Positions 1 to 9,905 of a stretch of DNA of 64,000 bases are shown one piece after another. The stretch's first letter is position 1, and the number at the start of each line of letters is the position of its first letter. A program made the translations under genes and the position numbers. The DNA is taken from positions 310,001 through 374,000 of the forward strand of contig NZ_JACJOD010000006.1 of assembly GCF_014695385.1 (NCBI RefSeq), written 5' to 3'. This stretch comes from Trichocoleus sp. FACHB-46. GTDB taxonomy: Bacteria > Cyanobacteriota > Cyanobacteriia > FACHB-46. Below the pieces are notes generated by a model. That model saw only the letters and a program-made list of their open reading frames with translations, searched no databases and was not told the origin of the DNA.

Positions 1-915
1 ATCAGCGCGATCGCCATTTTGCTCGGTAGCGATCTAATGCTGCCTCACTCTGCTGCTGCTTATCCGGTCTATGCTCAGCAAGCTTACGAGAATCCTCGTG
101 AGGCCACAGGTCGGATTGTTTGCGCCAACTGTCACTTAGGCGCTAAGCGGACTGAAGTAGAAGTACCTCAAGCCGTTCTTCCAGATACGGTGTTTGAAGC
201 AGTCGTCAAGATTCCTTACGACACCAACGTACAGCAGGTGTTGGGCAATGGTGAAAAAGGTCCTCTGAACGTTGGTGCGGTCCTGATCCTGCCTAAGGGC
301 TTTAAGATCGCTCCTGAGGACAGAATTCCTGAAGAAATGAAGGAAAAAATTGGCGGTCTGTATTTCCAACCCTACAGTGCCGACAAGGACAATATCGTGG
401 TAGTGGGTCCGTTACCTGGAGAGCAGTATCAAGAGCTGACCTTCCCAGTCCTCTCCCCCGACCCTAACGCCGATAAGTCTGTGAAATTTGGTAAATACCC
501 AATCAACGTGGGTGGTAATCGTGGTCGTGGCCAGGTTTATCCTACTGGTGACAAGAGCAACAACACGATTTACAACGCTTCTGCTGCTGGGAAAATTACC
601 CAAATTACTAAAGCCGAAAGTGGTGGTTATGCTGTCACCATTCAATCTGCTGACGGTGGCACCGCTGTAGACAACATTCCAGCGGGTCCTGAGCTAGTAG
701 TCGCGGAAGGCCAAGAAGTGAAAGCGGGTGAAGCGCTCACGACTGATCCTAACGTGGGTGGCTTCGGTCAGGTTGATACAGAAATCGTGCTGCAAAGCCC
801 TGCTCGCATCCAAGGCTTGGTTGCCTTCTTCGCTGCAATCACTCTCTCTCAAATTATGCTTGTCCTGAAGAAGAAGCAGGTTGAGAAAGTGCAAGCTGCT
901 GAAATGAACTTCTAA
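1..915 (+). CDS. petA: Cytochrome f (PetA), 5'-truncated by window edge
   Basis: Cytochrome f is the c-type cytochrome subunit of the thylakoid cytochrome b6f complex and passes electrons from the Rieske protein to plastocyanin or cytochrome c6. The frame is open from base 1, so the start codon and part of the signal peptide lie outside the window. The end of the signal peptide (SAAA) is followed by the mature N-terminus [12 protein letters not shown]. Its first Tyr (codon 61-63) is by family knowledge the axial haem ligand through its amino group. The haem-binding motif CANCH is at bases 121-135. The large lumenal domain contains the [17 protein letters not shown] stretch, and one C-terminal membrane helix ([17 protein letters not shown]) precedes a KKK stop-transfer sequence. 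A strong hairpin terminator follows at 942-981. In cyanobacteria petC normally lies just upstream; it is not visible here. Confidence 0.98.
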   Translation: MSAIAILLGSDLMLPHSAAAYPVYAQQAYENPREATGRIVCANCHLGAKRTEVEVPQAVLPDTVFEAVVKIPYDTNVQQVLGNGEKGPLNVGAVLILPKGFKIAPEDRIPEEMKEKIGGLYFQPYSADKDNIVVVGPLPGEQYQELTFPVLSPDPNADKSVKFGKYPINVGGNRGRGQVYPTGDKSNNTIYNASAAGKITQITKAESGGYAVTIQSADGGTAVDNIPAGPELVVAEGQEVKAGEALTTDPNVGGFGQVDTEIVLQSPARIQGLVAFFAAITLSQIMLVLKKKQVEKVQAAEMNF

Positions 916-941
916 AACAGCCCTCGTCCATCATGGCTGTA

Positions 942-981
942 AGACACCTTTGTTGAGTATTTCAACAGAGGTGTCTTTTTT
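942..981 (+). terminator. Rho-independent terminator of petA
   Basis: A 15-bp stem with one mismatch (942-956 with 962-976) and a 5-nt loop is followed by a T-run at 975-981. It lies 27 bp after the petA stop and ahead of the convergent gene at 1009-3222. Confidence 0.9.
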
Positions 982-1008
982 ATGTTAGGTATCCCAATTA
1001 GAACTTAA

Positions 1009-3222
1009 TTAAAACTTGAAGGCGGATTGGTAACTGTCGGAAGCTTGGGCGACCTGTTCGACCTGTTGGGAAACTTCTGGATTGTAGAGGCGTAGATAGT
1101 TCCAGTAGTTTTCAAACACCGACTTCACGTAGCCTTTGGTTTCGCCGTAGGGGATTGCTTCCACAAATTGATCAAGATCGCTGAAAGTGTTTTTATCTAC
1201 CCAACCCGCTACAGCCCCGGGACCCGCATTGTAACTGGCAACCGCGAAGAGAGAGTTATTGTCGTACTCGCGGTGGGTGTAGGCTAAATACCAGGTACCT
1301 AGTTTGATGTTGTCTTCCGGTTTGTCCAGTTTGTACTGCTTCAGCTTAATTTGCGAGGCGATCCAAGAAGCTGTCTCGGGCATGACTTGCATCAGTCCAG
1401 TTGCTCCCACAACAGAGCGAATTTGCGGCTGAAACCGGGATTCCTGGCGGATTAAGGCTGTGACAAGCAGGGGATTGAGTTGCCGTTCTTGCGACCAAGC
1501 CTCGATGGGTTGCAGAAAGGGAAAAGGATACAGTGCTTGCCAGAAAGCAGGCTGTTGCTTAAGGGTTTGGTATTGCGATCGCTCCTCAGTTTTTTCGCGC
1601 CAAGCCAAGCTCGACAACATAAAAATGCCATCGAGATGATCGCCCACTCCTACTCGCAACACCCCATCGGTAAACTGCTCCGCTACCGTTGGCTTAGTGG
1701 GATTTTTGAATTCTACTTGCCAGAGCGCCCAAGCATCTTGGCTTTGCCCCAACTGATACAGCTCTTGCAAGGTGGCAGAACCCGTGGGTAATGGGCTGGA
1801 GTGACCAGAGCGCACAACTTGAGGCTGGAGTTGACGGACGCTATCAAAATCGCCTACGTTCCAGCCTAGCTGTACAGCCGATCGCCAAGCATAATAAGAC
1901 TCTGGATATTTCGCCAAGACATACTCAAAGGCACTTGTGGCATCTTGCTCACGCCCAATTTGGTTCGCCCACTTACCCACCCAATAAGCGGCTTCTGGGG
2001 CGAATTCACTCTCAGAGTTTTGCTTGGTAATCGGTTCAGCCCACTGCCAAGCAGCCAAAAAGTTTCCGGTGTTGGCTTGGCGCTGGGCTTGTTTCCAGCG
2101 AATTTCGGCGGCAGCATCTGATTTTGGATACTGGCTCAAAACCGATTGGCGAGATTGCGCGGCTGATTTGCCACTACCTAAGCCTTCTAGAATGTCAGCC
2201 TTGACCATCAGGGCTTCTGCTGCCTGGTCGGGGAATTGGCTAATGACTCGATCTAGATAGGGAATGCCATTAATCGGTTTAGGCGTAAGCTGAGCCATGC
2301 GAATTAGAGCTGTGGCCGTTTCCTCAGCTTGGGGGAAAGCGGTGGCTAACAGTTGGTAAGCTCGGTAGGCTTGAGAGTTTAAGCCGCTGAGTTGCAACCC
2401 GCGCCCAATCCGATATGTGTTGAGGGAATTACGAGGGGCACGGGCATAAGCTTCTGCGGCTTTGCCATATTCCTGGTGCTCCCAGTAGTTAAAGGCGATC
2501 GCTTCCCAATCTTCGGGCTGGAGTGTAGCGGTAAAGCTGGCGTTTTCGGTTAGCCGATTCAGCACCGGGACAATGCCTGGAGCATTAATGCCATACTTAG
2601 CCAAAATTAAGAGCAATTTTGGCTGATTTGGGTTCTGGCGCAGGCGTTGCCGAATGATGTCTTGAGTGCGAGGATAAGTTGGAAACTTGGCAATCGCTTG
2701 GTCCCAATACTGCCGATCTTGGCGGCCTAGCACGAATAAAGCTTCGGCAGCGACGGGGTGATCCGGATATTGTCGCAGCAGACTTTTCCAAGCGGCGGCT
2801 GCCTCGGCTGTTTTGCCACTAACCGTATAAGCTTGGGCCTGCTTAAAAGCAACGTAGGCAGCAAGCTCCGGGTAATCTGACTCTAAACCCTTGAGCCACT
2901 GGAGCGCTTTTTCTCCTTGGCGTTGCCGAATTGCATCACTTGCTAGCAAATAGCGAGCGCGGTTGCGGTCTGCTCCTTGTTTGCCTTGGGCGATCGCTGC
3001 TAGTTTGGCGGCTCGTTGCTCGGGAGATAGGTCGGCTAAAGCCGCAACGGCAGAGTCAGCAGCTTGGCTTTGGCTGGGCAGAGATGACGGCTGTGGTTGA
3101 ATCCAGCTTTGCCATTTGCGAGTGAAACCGCTGGTTGTAACCGACAACGTTGCCCCTAAGAGTAAGGCGCACAGCCCTGCTCCAATGGCCAAAGAAACTT
3201 GCGTGCCTCGTCGCTTCAGCAT
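1009..3222 (-). CDS. Slt70-like lytic murein transglycosylase with TPR-like superhelix
   Basis: This 737-residue protein is a soluble-lytic-transglycosylase-type peptidoglycan hydrolase that would cleave MurNAc-GlcNAc bonds with formation of 1,6-anhydroMurNAc in the periplasm. Residues about 9-31 form a signal/anchor helix. Residues about 55-560 are an alpha-helical region with TPR-like repeats (for example AYVAFKQAQAYTVSGKTAEA), corresponding to the Slt70 doughnut. The C-terminal SLT domain starts near residue 585, with the catalytic Glu at about E594 in LIRQESRF, then GLMQVMP and SYNAGPG, all family hallmarks. It is transcribed toward petA and diverges from pepA across 275 bp. The ATG at 3222 is followed directly by a positively charged n-region, supporting this start. 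The fold is clear; the cellular role (cell-wall turnover or septal cleavage) is inferred. Confidence 0.93.
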   Translation of the reverse strand: MLKRRGTQVSLAIGAGLCALLLGATLSVTTSGFTRKWQSWIQPQPSSLPSQSQAADSAVAALADLSPEQRAAKLAAIAQGKQGADRNRARYLLASDAIRQRQGEKALQWLKGLESDYPELAAYVAFKQAQAYTVSGKTAEAAAAWKSLLRQYPDHPVAAEALFVLGRQDRQYWDQAIAKFPTYPRTQDIIRQRLRQNPNQPKLLLILAKYGINAPGIVPVLNRLTENASFTATLQPEDWEAIAFNYWEHQEYGKAAEAYARAPRNSLNTYRIGRGLQLSGLNSQAYRAYQLLATAFPQAEETATALIRMAQLTPKPINGIPYLDRVISQFPDQAAEALMVKADILEGLGSGKSAAQSRQSVLSQYPKSDAAAEIRWKQAQRQANTGNFLAAWQWAEPITKQNSESEFAPEAAYWVGKWANQIGREQDATSAFEYVLAKYPESYYAWRSAVQLGWNVGDFDSVRQLQPQVVRSGHSSPLPTGSATLQELYQLGQSQDAWALWQVEFKNPTKPTVAEQFTDGVLRVGVGDHLDGIFMLSSLAWREKTEERSQYQTLKQQPAFWQALYPFPFLQPIEAWSQERQLNPLLVTALIRQESRFQPQIRSVVGATGLMQVMPETASWIASQIKLKQYKLDKPEDNIKLGTWYLAYTHREYDNNSLFAVASYNAGPGAVAGWVDKNTFSDLDQFVEAIPYGETKGYVKSVFENYWNYLRLYNPEVSQQVEQVAQASDSYQSAFKF

Positions 3223-3497
3223 GCGTCCTCGCTCGAAGATTTGGACCGAATCCCATGAGACTCTAGCATTTTTAATTCCGTTTCCGCCCTAGGTCTTGCT
3301 CCTTTAAACAGGGAATTCTACCTAGATCCGACAATAGTTGAAAAGTGATCAGGCTGGTACTTCCATTTGGTGCGCTAGTTCGTAGGAGAGAATCAGGGAA
3401 AAATCGTCACTTTTTTGGAGTTAATCCGAAAAATTTTCTCTTGCAACTAGTAGCCTGAAGAAATAGAGAAGTCTTTGATTTAGAAGGACAAGAAGGG

Positions 3498-4970
3498 ATG
3501 GATGTTCGCGCGACAGATACCTCATGCCTAAACTGGGCGGGAGACATTTTAGCTCTAGGGTTGTTTGAAGATGGGGTGGAACTGACGGGTGATCTAGCGA
3601 CCTTGGATGAGAAACTCGCAGGCACCTTAAAAGAGTTAATGGCTGAGGCTGATTTTAAGGGGAAAGAAGGCAGCAGTGCTCTTGCCCGTGTAGGCGGTGG
3701 CAGTGCCATTCGCAAAGTGCTTTTAGTTGGTTTAGGCAAACCCGACTCGCTAAAACTAGAAAGTTTAAGACGGGCCGCAGCTTTGAGTATGCGACAAGCG
3801 AAAAAAGAAAAAGGCAAGACCTTGGCTATTCAGTTCCCGGTATGGAATAGTCAGACTGAAGCTACTGTGCAAGCGATCGCCGAAGGGGCAGAGTTAGCCG
3901 CCTATCAGGACACCCGCTTCAAGTCAGAATCGGAAGACAAAAACTCCCAGATAGAACAAATTGAGATTTTAGGTGTCGGTGACCAAAGCGCTGCCATTCA
4001 GCGGGCGCGGCAGATTTGTTCGGGAGTAATTTTGGCGCGAGAACTGGTTGCTGCTCCTCCCAACGTGGTCACTTCACTGACGATGGCAGAAACGGCTGAA
4101 GCGATCGCCCAAGAACACGGCTTAGAAATTGAGATTCTGGAGCAAGAAGACTGCGAAAAGCTGGGCATGGGAGCTTTCTTGGGCGTGGCTAGAGCTTCTG
4201 ATATTCCGCCTAAGTTTATTCACATCACTTACAAGCCCAACGGCACTCCTCGACGCAAAGTTGCGATCGTGGGGAAAGGACTCACCTTTGACTCTGGTGG
4301 CCTCAACATCAAAGGGGCAGGCAGCGGCATCGAGATGATGAAAACCGACATGGGGGGTGCCGCTGCAACCTTGGGTGCTGCTAAGGCGATCGCGCAAATT
4401 AAACCCGATGTAGAAGTGCATTTCATCAGCGCCGCAACTGAGAACATGATCAGCGGTCGAGCCTTGCGTCCTGGCGATGTACTGACTGCTTCCAACGGCA
4501 AAACCATCGAAGTGAATAACACCGACGCAGAAGGCCGTCTTACCTTGGCCGACGCCCTGGTGTTTACCGAAAAACTCGGTGTCGATGCAATCGTAGATTT
4601 AGCCACCCTCACTGGAGCCTGTGTCGTTGCCTTAGGTGATGATATTGCGGGTCTCTGGAGTAGTGACGATACCTTGGCTGCGGAGTTACTAAATGCGGCT
4701 GAATCCGCAGGTGAAAAGCTCTGGCAAATGCCAATGGAAGAAAAATACTTTGACGGTCTGAAATCGATGATCGCAGACATGAAAAATACTGGTCCTCGTC
4801 CTGGTGGCTCCATTACTGCGGCTCTCTTCTTAAAACAGTTTGTGAAAGAAACGCCGTGGGCTCATCTCGATGTCGCTGGCCCAGTTTGGGCAGACAAGGA
4901 AAATGGCTATAACAGTGCTGGAGCCACGGGCTACGGGGTCCGCACCTTGGTCAACTGGGTCGTTGCTTAA
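3498..4970 (+). CDS. pepA: Leucyl aminopeptidase (M17 family)
   Basis: This 490-residue cytosolic di-metal aminopeptidase removes N-terminal residues from peptides, notably Leu, and Cys-Gly in glutathione turnover. The N-terminal half is the macro-like domain and the C-terminal half is the catalytic domain. The metal-binding signature KGLTFDSGG begins at K260, MKTDMGGAA follows near residue 280, and the M17 hallmark NTDAEGR is at 341-347, containing two metal-binding acids and the bicarbonate-binding Arg. Length is normal for the family. The ATG at 3498 is preceded by AAGGACAAGAAGG, a good ribosome binding site. It is a single-gene unit; a hairpin at 5052-5086 may end its transcript. Confidence 0.96.
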   Translation: MDVRATDTSCLNWAGDILALGLFEDGVELTGDLATLDEKLAGTLKELMAEADFKGKEGSSALARVGGGSAIRKVLLVGLGKPDSLKLESLRRAAALSMRQAKKEKGKTLAIQFPVWNSQTEATVQAIAEGAELAAYQDTRFKSESEDKNSQIEQIEILGVGDQSAAIQRARQICSGVILARELVAAPPNVVTSLTMAETAEAIAQEHGLEIEILEQEDCEKLGMGAFLGVARASDIPPKFIHITYKPNGTPRRKVAIVGKGLTFDSGGLNIKGAGSGIEMMKTDMGGAAATLGAAKAIAQIKPDVEVHFISAATENMISGRALRPGDVLTASNGKTIEVNNTDAEGRLTLADALVFTEKLGVDAIVDLATLTGACVVALGDDIAGLWSSDDTLAAELLNAAESAGEKLWQMPMEEKYFDGLKSMIADMKNTGPRPGGSITAALFLKQFVKETPWAHLDVAGPVWADKENGYNSAGATGYGVRTLVNWVVA

Positions 4971-5051
4971 CCTGGCTACCTTAGTCGCAGTCTGGAATGC
5001 CGAGTGCTATTCAAACCCCCGCTAAACTCCAGTTAATCTCAGTAGTCCTGA

Positions 5052-5086
5052 TGAGAGTTTTTTAGATCACGTCTAAAGAACTCTCA
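5052..5086 (+). terminator. Hairpin after pepA, possible terminator without T-run
   Basis: Inverted repeat TGAGAGTTTTTTAGA / TCTAAAGAACTCTCA with one mismatch and a 5-nt loop, 82 bp after the pepA stop. No T-tract follows, so termination is inferred from position and stem strength only. Confidence 0.5.
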
Positions 5087-5552
5087 CCCACTCGGGGTAG
5101 GCTCTGTACGGCTAGCAACCTGCCTCAGAGGAGCATTCATCAACCATATTCACGAACGGAAATTTGCTGGAAACTGGTTATTATAAGAACCAATAATGCG
5201 CGTCAAGCTAAGGAATTTTACTTAAGCTTTATATGGGTGCTGGAACCCTGCACCTAGTTTAAAGTTGGCATGAAGATGCCAGCCTAGGAATAGCAGCGCT
5301 TAAGACATCCGGAATATAGTGCAGTTATGCTCCGCAAATTTACATAAGCTCGACTTTACTTTTAGAGGAACCTTGAGTAATTTAAACAGATCTAGAATCT
5401 GTTTAGCCGAATGGACCATCCAACTGTAAACCTTAGCTTCGTGTTTCCCGCAAATTGGTATTTAATTACACAAGCTTAATTCACTCTTACTTCGGCTCGC
5501 GGTTTTGGGGAGCAACGTCCAAGACAGGAATACTGAGAGCGATCGCAAACAT
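5087..5552. other. Intergenic region upstream of glycosyltransferase cluster
   Basis: AT-rich DNA between the pepA hairpin and the first glycosyltransferase. I see no tRNA, no convincing ORF and no known RNA motif. It presumably holds the promoter of the cluster; no confident -10/-35 pair was identified. Confidence 0.6.
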
Positions 5553-6542
5553 ATGATTGACTTTACTGTCGCCATACGTACTTATAACGGGGAAAAGCGT
5601 CTACCTGCTGTTTTGGATCGGTTGCGATCGCAGGTGGGAACGGAGGGGTTCTCTTGGGAAGTGCTGATTGTCGATAACAAAAGCACTGATAACACCAAAA
5701 AGGTCGTTGAAGCTTACCAAACCAACTGGCCCCAAGCTTATCCCATCCGATACACCTTTGAAGGGGAGCAAGGGGCAGCGTTTGCCAGACAGCGGGCGAT
5801 TCGCGAGGCCCAAGGTACCTTCATTGGGTTTTTAGATGACGATAATTTGCCCACCCCAGATTGGGTTGCGAAAGCCTGTGCCTTTGGCCAACAGCATCCC
5901 GAAGCAGGGGCTTATGGTAGTCAGATTCGGGGAAACTTTGAAGTTGCACCCCCTCAGAACTTTGAGCGAATTGCTGCATTCCTAGCAATTATTGATCGCG
6001 GTCAGCAGGTATTCCGGTATGACACCAAGGTACTGCCTCCTGGTGCAGGCCTGGTGGTCCGTAAGCAAGCTTGGTTGGAGAATGTGCCTTCTCGCCTTCT
6101 GTTACGGGGTCCTGTCGGAACGTCCCTATCTGCCAAAAGCGAAGATATTGAAGCTTTGGCTTACCTCAAGCGTGGAGGCTGGGAAATTTGGCATAACCCA
6201 GCCATGTGTATTTATCACGAAATTCCCAAGTCCCGTCTAGAAAAAGCTTATTTGCTCAACTTGTGTCGAGGCGCGGGGCTAGGTCGTCACCACATTCGGA
6301 TGATTGGCTTCAAGCCGTGGCAAAGACCCTTCGCCTTTCCAATCTACCTAGCCAATGATGTTCGCAAGGTGCTGCTGCACTTCATCAAGTACTACTCAGT
6401 GATTAAAACTGATGTGGTTGCCGCTTGCGAAATGGAGCTACTGCTAGGAATTCTGATTAGTCCTTTCTTCCTTTGGCGGGAAAAGTACTTAGAGGTGAAA
6501 GCAGCAAGTAGATACCCTAACTCTCTTTCTACCTCGGTCTAA
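5553..6542 (+). CDS. hpsE: Glycosyltransferase family 2, HpsE-like (hormogonium polysaccharide type)
   Basis: This 329-residue GT-A glycosyltransferase most likely adds a sugar during assembly of a secreted polysaccharide. The N-terminus MIDFTVAIRTYNGE matches my memory of the cyanobacterial HpsE family, first described in the hormogonium polysaccharide locus of Nostoc punctiforme. The nucleotide-sugar site includes VDNKSTDNT and the metal-binding FLDDDN near residue 90. The C-terminal third has a hydrophobic stretch (LLLGILISPFFLW). An in-frame TTG start exists 48 bp upstream (5505), but the extra residues do not resemble the family, so the ATG at 5553 is preferred. It is the first of four co-directional genes running to 9774. 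The specific donor and acceptor cannot be told from sequence. Confidence 0.8.
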   Translation: MIDFTVAIRTYNGEKRLPAVLDRLRSQVGTEGFSWEVLIVDNKSTDNTKKVVEAYQTNWPQAYPIRYTFEGEQGAAFARQRAIREAQGTFIGFLDDDNLPTPDWVAKACAFGQQHPEAGAYGSQIRGNFEVAPPQNFERIAAFLAIIDRGQQVFRYDTKVLPPGAGLVVRKQAWLENVPSRLLLRGPVGTSLSAKSEDIEALAYLKRGGWEIWHNPAMCIYHEIPKSRLEKAYLLNLCRGAGLGRHHIRMIGFKPWQRPFAFPIYLANDVRKVLLHFIKYYSVIKTDVVAACEMELLLGILISPFFLWREKYLEVKAASRYPNSLSTSV

Positions 6543-6688
6543 CTGAAGCCACACTTCAAAGTGAAGGGGGTTAATCTGCTTCAACGGAGTTCTGTGAAGC
6601 GGTAAAGTGGTGCTGCTTAGCCTAAGCTAACAACTTGGCGATCGCTTTAGGCAGATTTGAAGTGGCGATCGCTAACTCGCTTCACACA

Positions 6689-6730
6689 AACCTGACAGAG
6701 AAGAGCTGTTTTGTTAAAAATTGTCAGGTT
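6689..6730. repeat. Inverted repeat upstream of GT4 gene
   Basis: Perfect 9-bp arms AACCTGACA (6689-6697) and TGTCAGGTT (6722-6730) around a 24-nt loop, 79 bp before the next start codon. It could be a terminator/attenuator between the two glycosyltransferase genes or a protein-binding site; the sequence alone does not decide. Confidence 0.55.
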
Positions 6731-6809
6731 GACGGGTCGAGTCATAGCTACTTGCTCAAGGTTGCCGATTTAATTGCAGAGGAGGAGTCTGCGACTTGGA
6801 GCCCACGTA

Positions 6810-8012
6810 ATGCAGAGAAGAGTAATCATCTATCGGGATCTGTTACTTCCCTACTCGGAAACCTTTATTCCTGCTCAAGTGGAAAGTTTGACTGCTTATA
6901 CAGGGTTATACGTAGGCACCTCGCGTACCGCTAATGCCACATCTTTAATTCCCGCTGATAGAAGTCTCACCTTGAGCGACTTTGTTCAATCAGCGGGTGT
7001 CTGGAAAATGGCCTTTAAGCTAGGCGGTGTAGTTCACCCTCAATGGTTACAGAGCCTACAAGCGTTATCGCCCAACTTGATCCATGCTCATTTTGGACTA
7101 GATGGAATCTGGGGAATGCGGTTGGCGCGGCGGCTACAGTTGCCCCTAGTTGTGACATTTCGCGGCAATGACATCACAGGCATGGATCTGAAGCCGGGAC
7201 AAAGGGCACCGTCAGTCCTTGATTTTTGGCATCGCCGTGGACAGTTCTTCCGAGACTATTACGTACAGCGACGGCCCGAACTCTTTCAAACGGCTCGTTA
7301 TTGCATTGGTGTGTCCGATTTTATTCGCCACAAGGTGGTAGAAAAGGGTTGCCCACCTGAGAAGGCGGTGGTCATCTATAACGGCGTGAATCTCGACAAG
7401 TTCAGCTTTGACCCAACTTTAACCCGTGAGCCAGTAGTCTTGTTTGTCGGGCGGTTGGTTGAGAAAAAAGGCTGTGAATACTTGATCCGGGCAATGGCTG
7501 CGGTACAAGCAGCCCGACCTGACGTAGAACTGGTGTTGATTGGGGATGGACCGCAAAGAGCTGAGTTAGAGAGCTTAGCTCGGAGTGTCTTGAAGCAATA
7601 TCGTTTTTTGGGGCCCCAGCCTCATCCCACCGTGAAAGAGTGGATGAATCGGGCCAATGTGCTTTGTGCCCCTAGCATCACTGCGGCCACGGGCGATTCT
7701 GAAGGCTTACCAAATGTGGTCACAGAAGCACTGGCTATGCAACTACCTGTGATAGGGTCAATTCATGCGGGAATTCCCGAAGCGGTGGTTCATGGAGAGA
7801 CAGGTTTCTTGACGGCAGAACGAGATTGGGAGGCGATCGCAGAGCATTTGCTGGTTATTTTCAACAATCCTGAAATGCGAAATCAAATGGCGATCGCGGG
7901 CCGTCAGAGGATTGAGCAACAGTTTGATCAAAAACACAGTATCGCCAAGCTTGAAGCGCTGTATAGCGAGATTTTGGCTGAACCTAGTGTAGTCACGAAA
8001 CATCCCCTTTAA
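6810..8012 (+). CDS. Glycosyltransferase family 4 (WcaL-like)
   Basis: This 400-residue GT-B glycosyltransferase is of the type that builds exopolysaccharide repeat units on the cytoplasmic membrane face. The N-terminal acceptor domain contains the HAHFG motif and TFRGNDITG. The C-terminal donor domain contains LFVGRLVEKKGCEYLIRA and the GT4 E-x7-E signature in EGLPNVVTE. ATG 6810 was chosen because GGAG lies 8 nt upstream; a TTG 36 bp further upstream (6774) is possible but lacks a well-placed ribosome binding site. It lies 267 bp after the HpsE-like gene, with an inverted repeat in the gap, and 33 bp before the next glycosyltransferase. The substrate is unknown. Confidence 0.9.
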   Translation: MQRRVIIYRDLLLPYSETFIPAQVESLTAYTGLYVGTSRTANATSLIPADRSLTLSDFVQSAGVWKMAFKLGGVVHPQWLQSLQALSPNLIHAHFGLDGIWGMRLARRLQLPLVVTFRGNDITGMDLKPGQRAPSVLDFWHRRGQFFRDYYVQRRPELFQTARYCIGVSDFIRHKVVEKGCPPEKAVVIYNGVNLDKFSFDPTLTREPVVLFVGRLVEKKGCEYLIRAMAAVQAARPDVELVLIGDGPQRAELESLARSVLKQYRFLGPQPHPTVKEWMNRANVLCAPSITAATGDSEGLPNVVTEALAMQLPVIGSIHAGIPEAVVHGETGFLTAERDWEAIAEHLLVIFNNPEMRNQMAIAGRQRIEQQFDQKHSIAKLEALYSEILAEPSVVTKHPL

Positions 8013-8045
8013 GCGCCCGCTTGAGATTAATGCAGGAATGAGGAC

Positions 8046-9059
8046 ATGACGGATTGGCAACTCAAAACCCCAGTCGCTCTATTGATTTTTAGGCGACCCG
8101 ATACAACCGAGAAAGTCTTTGAAGCGATTCGTCAGGCTAAACCTCCCAAGCTCTTAGTAGTTTCGAATATGGGTCGCCCCACCCACCCAGAAGAAGTTGC
8201 GAAATGCAAGGCTGCCCGCTCCATCATTGAGCGAGTTGACTGGGATTGTGAGGTTTTAACGAACTACGCAGATACTTATTTGGGTTGCAAGGAGCGGATT
8301 TACAGCGGCTTGGATTGGGTGTTCCAAAATGTTGAAGAGGCAATAATTTTTGAGGACGACTGTGTGCCTCATCCCAGCTTTTTTCGCTTCTGTGAAGAAA
8401 TGCTCGAGCGCTATCGGCAAGATGACCGAATCATGGCTGTGACGGGAGATAACTTCCAAACTGATCACCAACGCAATGACGCGAGTTATTACTTTTCTCG
8501 CTACACTCATTTTTGGGGTTGGGCGACTTGGCGACGGGCTTGGCAGCACTACGATGTGAATATGAAGGTGTGGCCTGAAATTCGTGACAATGGCTGGCTG
8601 CTAGATTGGCTAGGTGACCCCAAAATGGTTGATTGGTGGGCAGCCCGGTTTGAAGAGGTGTACAGCGATCGCAAAGATACTTGGGACTACCAGTGGATTT
8701 TTTCTTGCTGGGTGCAAAGTGGTCTGTGCATTGTGCCTAAAGTCAATATGGTTTCAAACCTTGGTTTTGGCTCCGAATCAACCCATACCCGTGATAGCTA
8801 CGATTGGCGGGCAGGGCTACCTGTGAACGAGTTGTCATTTCCTCTCATTCATCCTCGATTTATCTTGCAAGATGAGCAAGCCGATGCCTTCACTCAAGAT
8901 AGATACTATTACTTCATCACTAACCAACGTACTTTGACTCAACGGGCCAAACGTAAGATTTATCGCGCCAAAAAGCTGTTGCAAGAGTTTCAGTCGGGCG
9001 ATCGCAGTGGCAGTGTTTGGAGCCTAGTCAATCAAATCCTGAAGGAAAAAAATAATTGA
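8046..9059 (+). CDS. Glycosyltransferase, GT-A fold (HlpA-like/GNT-I-like)
   Basis: This 337-residue protein resembles the bacterial family often annotated 'hemolytic protein HlpA-like' or glycosyltransferase family 2. The N-terminus (PVALLIFRRPDTTEKVF) is the usual start of that family. IIFEDDCVPHPSFF near residue 100 supplies the acidic DxD-type metal site, and FWGWATWRRAW near 158 is a conserved acceptor-side motif in these enzymes. GAGGA stands 6 nt before the ATG. It is 33 bp after the GT4 gene and 13 bp before the acyltransferase, so co-transcription is very likely. The name HlpA is historical; the role in exopolysaccharide or glycan assembly is inferred from fold and neighbours. Confidence 0.85.
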   Translation: MTDWQLKTPVALLIFRRPDTTEKVFEAIRQAKPPKLLVVSNMGRPTHPEEVAKCKAARSIIERVDWDCEVLTNYADTYLGCKERIYSGLDWVFQNVEEAIIFEDDCVPHPSFFRFCEEMLERYRQDDRIMAVTGDNFQTDHQRNDASYYFSRYTHFWGWATWRRAWQHYDVNMKVWPEIRDNGWLLDWLGDPKMVDWWAARFEEVYSDRKDTWDYQWIFSCWVQSGLCIVPKVNMVSNLGFGSESTHTRDSYDWRAGLPVNELSFPLIHPRFILQDEQADAFTQDRYYYFITNQRTLTQRAKRKIYRAKKLLQEFQSGDRSGSVWSLVNQILKEKNN

Positions 9060-9072
9060 AGCAGAGATCACA

Positions 9073-9774
9073 ATGAGTTCTGAAACTGTCACGCCGTCCA
9101 GCCGCTCCTCTCAGCGTCTAGAAGCGCTACTGTTAGTTTTGGCAGGTTGGGTTCCTCTCTCGCCCGGTTTTGCCCTCCGCAGAATTCTGTATCGCTTTGT
9201 ATTTCAGCAACTGGGCTCATCAGTTCAGCTTCAGCCAGGGGTAGAATTTTTAGGCGCTCATCAGATTGAACTCGGAAATCAGGTGACGATCAATCGAGGT
9301 GCTCGCCTGAACGCCAGTGGGTCTCATAGCAAAATCACTCTAGGCGATCGCGTGCAAATTGATATTGGCGTTGATATTCGCGTTAGTCGAGGTGATTGCC
9401 TGATTGAGATTGGCCCACGCACCTCGATTGGCCCCTACACCTGTATTGCTGGTCCCGGAAACATTAAAATTGGTCAGGATTGCCTAATTGCAGCGCATGT
9501 TGGCATTTTTGCTAATAATCATGAATTTGCTGAGCGCGATCGTAAAATTCGTGAGCAGGGTGTCAGCCGCAAAGGAATTACGATCGGAGATGACTGCTGG
9601 CTTGGTAGTGGCGTGAAGGTGCTAGATGGCGTCACTATTGGCGAAGGCAGCGTCATTGGTGCTGGAGCAGTAGTCACCAAAGATATCCCACCCTATTCTG
9701 TCGCGGTGGGTGTTCCTGCCCGGATTGTGGCTCAGCGGGGCACTGTTGAACTCGCCAAAGATCTAATCTCTTAG
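9073..9774 (+). CDS. Hexapeptide-repeat acyltransferase (left-handed beta-helix)
   Basis: This 233-residue protein is of the WcaF/NodL/LpxA superfamily and probably transfers an acetyl group to a hydroxyl of a sugar during polysaccharide assembly. About six hexapeptide-type turns (e.g. IELGNQVTINRGARL, ITIGDDCWLGSGVKVLDGVTIGEGSVIGAGAVV) form the beta-helix from about residue 65 to 215. The putative catalytic His falls in FANNHEF near residue 152. It ends with the usual VPARIV motif. It is the last gene of the 5553-9774 cluster; the hairpin at 9843-9884 follows. The adjacent secreted SGNH esterases make O-acetylation of an extracellular glycan a reasonable guess. Confidence 0.9.
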   Translation: MSSETVTPSSRSSQRLEALLLVLAGWVPLSPGFALRRILYRFVFQQLGSSVQLQPGVEFLGAHQIELGNQVTINRGARLNASGSHSKITLGDRVQIDIGVDIRVSRGDCLIEIGPRTSIGPYTCIAGPGNIKIGQDCLIAAHVGIFANNHEFAERDRKIREQGVSRKGITIGDDCWLGSGVKVLDGVTIGEGSVIGAGAVVTKDIPPYSVAVGVPARIVAQRGTVELAKDLIS

Positions 9775-9842
9775 AAGTTCAAGCACCCGAGATTGAGGAA
9801 AGTAAATCTAGGGTCAACAAGACAATTCATAAACTAAATTTA

Positions 9843-9884
9843 CATCAGGCAGTTGGCCACACGTACGAGGTATACTGCCTGATG
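9843..9884. terminator. Hairpin between convergent transcripts
   Basis: Perfect 11-bp arms CATCAGGCAGT and ACTGCCTGATG separated by 20 nt, in the 131-bp gap between convergent genes. There is no T-run on either side. Probably a shared terminator. Confidence 0.6.
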
Positions 9885-9905
9885 GTGAAAAGAGAATGAT
9901 TCGAG

